From: Neptuniibacter sp.
GTDB taxonomy: Bacteria; Pseudomonadota; Gammaproteobacteria; Pseudomonadales; Balneatricaceae
Reading direction: 5' to 3'
Length of the DNA: 7,090 nt
Assembly: GCA_030149405.1 (NCBI GenBank)
Contig: JASBRM010000103.1
Coordinates: forward strand, 1 to 7,090
Shown: in pieces, positions 6,596-7,090 of the stretch
Position numbering within the stretch: position 1 is the first letter of the stretch
How the letters are laid out: each line of letters begins with the position of its first letter
The notes under the pieces: model-generated
Seen by the model: the letters and a program-made list of their open reading frames with translations, nothing else
Database searches by the model: none
Told to the model about the DNA's origin: nothing
Made by a program: the position numbers and the translations under genes

Positions 6596-6615
6596 TACTG
6601 TTTTTATATACAGTG
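6596..6615. promoter_or_regulatory. LexA (SOS) box ahead of topB
   Basis: TACTGTTTTTATATACAGTG matches the gammaproteobacterial LexA consensus TACTG(TA)5CAGTA at 17 of 20 positions, including the invariant CTGT-N8-ACAG core. It lies 41 bases after the helicase stop and ends five bases before the topB ATG. A TATATA or TATACA sequence inside it could be the -10 hexamer, so LexA bound here would block RNA polymerase directly. Confidence 0.75.
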
Positions 6616-6620
6616 CTTTC

Positions 6621-7090
6621 ATGATTCTCTATATCGCAGAAAAACCCAGCCTCGGACGTGCCATTGCGGATGTATTGCCAAAACCTCATAAAAAAGAGGA
6701 TGGCTGTATCCGAGCTGCTAATGGTGATGTTGTCAGTTGGTGTTTTGGTCATCTGTTGGAGCTGGCACAGCCGGATGAATATGATCCGGTCTTCAAAGCC
6801 TGGCGGATGGAACATCTGCCCATCCTTCCTGATCAGTGGCTCCTGAAACCGAAAACCAAAACCCGTAAACAGATCGCTTTACTAAGAAGACTGACCAAAG
6901 AGGCCGATCAGATCGTACATGCTGGTGATCCGGACCGCGAAGGGCAGTTGCTGGTGGATGAGATTATCTCTTACCTTAAGGTTCCGAATTACAAGCGCGA
7001 TGCTATGAAGCGCTGTCTGATTAGTGATCTTAATCCAAATGCTGTTAAAAAATCTTTGGCACAGTTACGGGAAAACCGTGAGTTTATCCC
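6621..7090 (+). CDS. topB: DNA topoisomerase III, N-terminal part (runs off the window)
   Basis: The frame is open from an ATG at 6621 to the right edge, giving 156 complete codons. It matches the start of E. coli TopB closely: MILYIAEKPSLGRAIADVLPKPH, then SWCFGHLLELAQPDEYD, then HAGDPDREGQLLVDE, then RCLISDLNPNAV. This is the Toprim domain of a type IA topoisomerase. E7 and the acidic pair D103 and D105 (in DPDREGQ) are the metal-binding and catalytic residues. The active-site tyrosine and the rest of the protein (about 650 residues in E. coli) lie beyond the window. The enzyme passes single strands to decatenate replication and recombination intermediates, often with RecQ. No upstream in-frame start is possible, because a TAA lies at 6576-6578. 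There is no clear Shine-Dalgarno, and a LexA box sits just before the ATG. Confidence 0.95.
   Translation, partial: MILYIAEKPSLGRAIADVLPKPHKKEDGCIRAANGDVVSWCFGHLLELAQPDEYDPVFKAWRMEHLPILPDQWLLKPKTKTRKQIALLRRLTKEADQIVHAGDPDREGQLLVDEIISYLKVPNYKRDAMKRCLISDLNPNAVKKSLAQLRENREFI

Overview
The window looks like a chromosomal segment of a gammaproteobacterium. Its SrkA, YaiL (DUF2058) and TopB products read like divergent relatives of the Escherichia coli proteins, and base composition looks moderate (mid-40s % G+C by eye, not counted). A marine Oceanospirillales-type genome is a reasonable guess but is not proven. Coding density is high. I see no tRNA, rRNA, CRISPR array, insertion sequence, phage gene or recognisable defence system, and no stretch of more than 300 bases lacks a gene.

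Left part (1-1554): the last 36 codons of an EAL-domain (cyclic-di-GMP phosphodiesterase type) gene run in from the left on the + strand. It converges on a - strand gene for an acidic protein of unknown function that resembles the DUF5610 group. A strong intrinsic terminator and an unusual perfect inverted repeat across the stop codon lie between them. Upstream of the DUF5610-like gene is a well-spaced match to a flagellar sigma-28 (FliA) promoter, so the gene may belong to the motility regulon. That would fit with a cyclic-di-GMP enzyme next door.

Middle (1555-4124): a probable two-gene - strand operon encodes a YaiL/DUF2058 protein followed, after a 29-base gap, by a 660-residue CPA2-family cation/proton antiporter. 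The antiporter has a Kef-like membrane part plus RCK_N and RCK_C (TrkA-type) cytoplasmic regulatory domains. An extended -10 promoter lies ahead of yaiL in the divergent intergenic region.

Right part (4289-7090): three + strand genes. They are srkA (stress response kinase A, formerly YihE), a SrmB-like DEAD-box RNA helicase with a lysine-rich tail, and the first 156 codons of topB (DNA topoisomerase III), which runs off the window. A near-consensus LexA (SOS) box ends 5 bases before the topB start codon and there is no clear Shine-Dalgarno sequence. This suggests DNA-damage control of topoisomerase III and possibly a very short leader.

The genes themselves belong to known families. The points most worth a second look are regulatory: the LexA box at topB and the sigma-28 promoter at the DUF5610-like gene. 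I found no convincing evidence of a wholly new multi-gene system.
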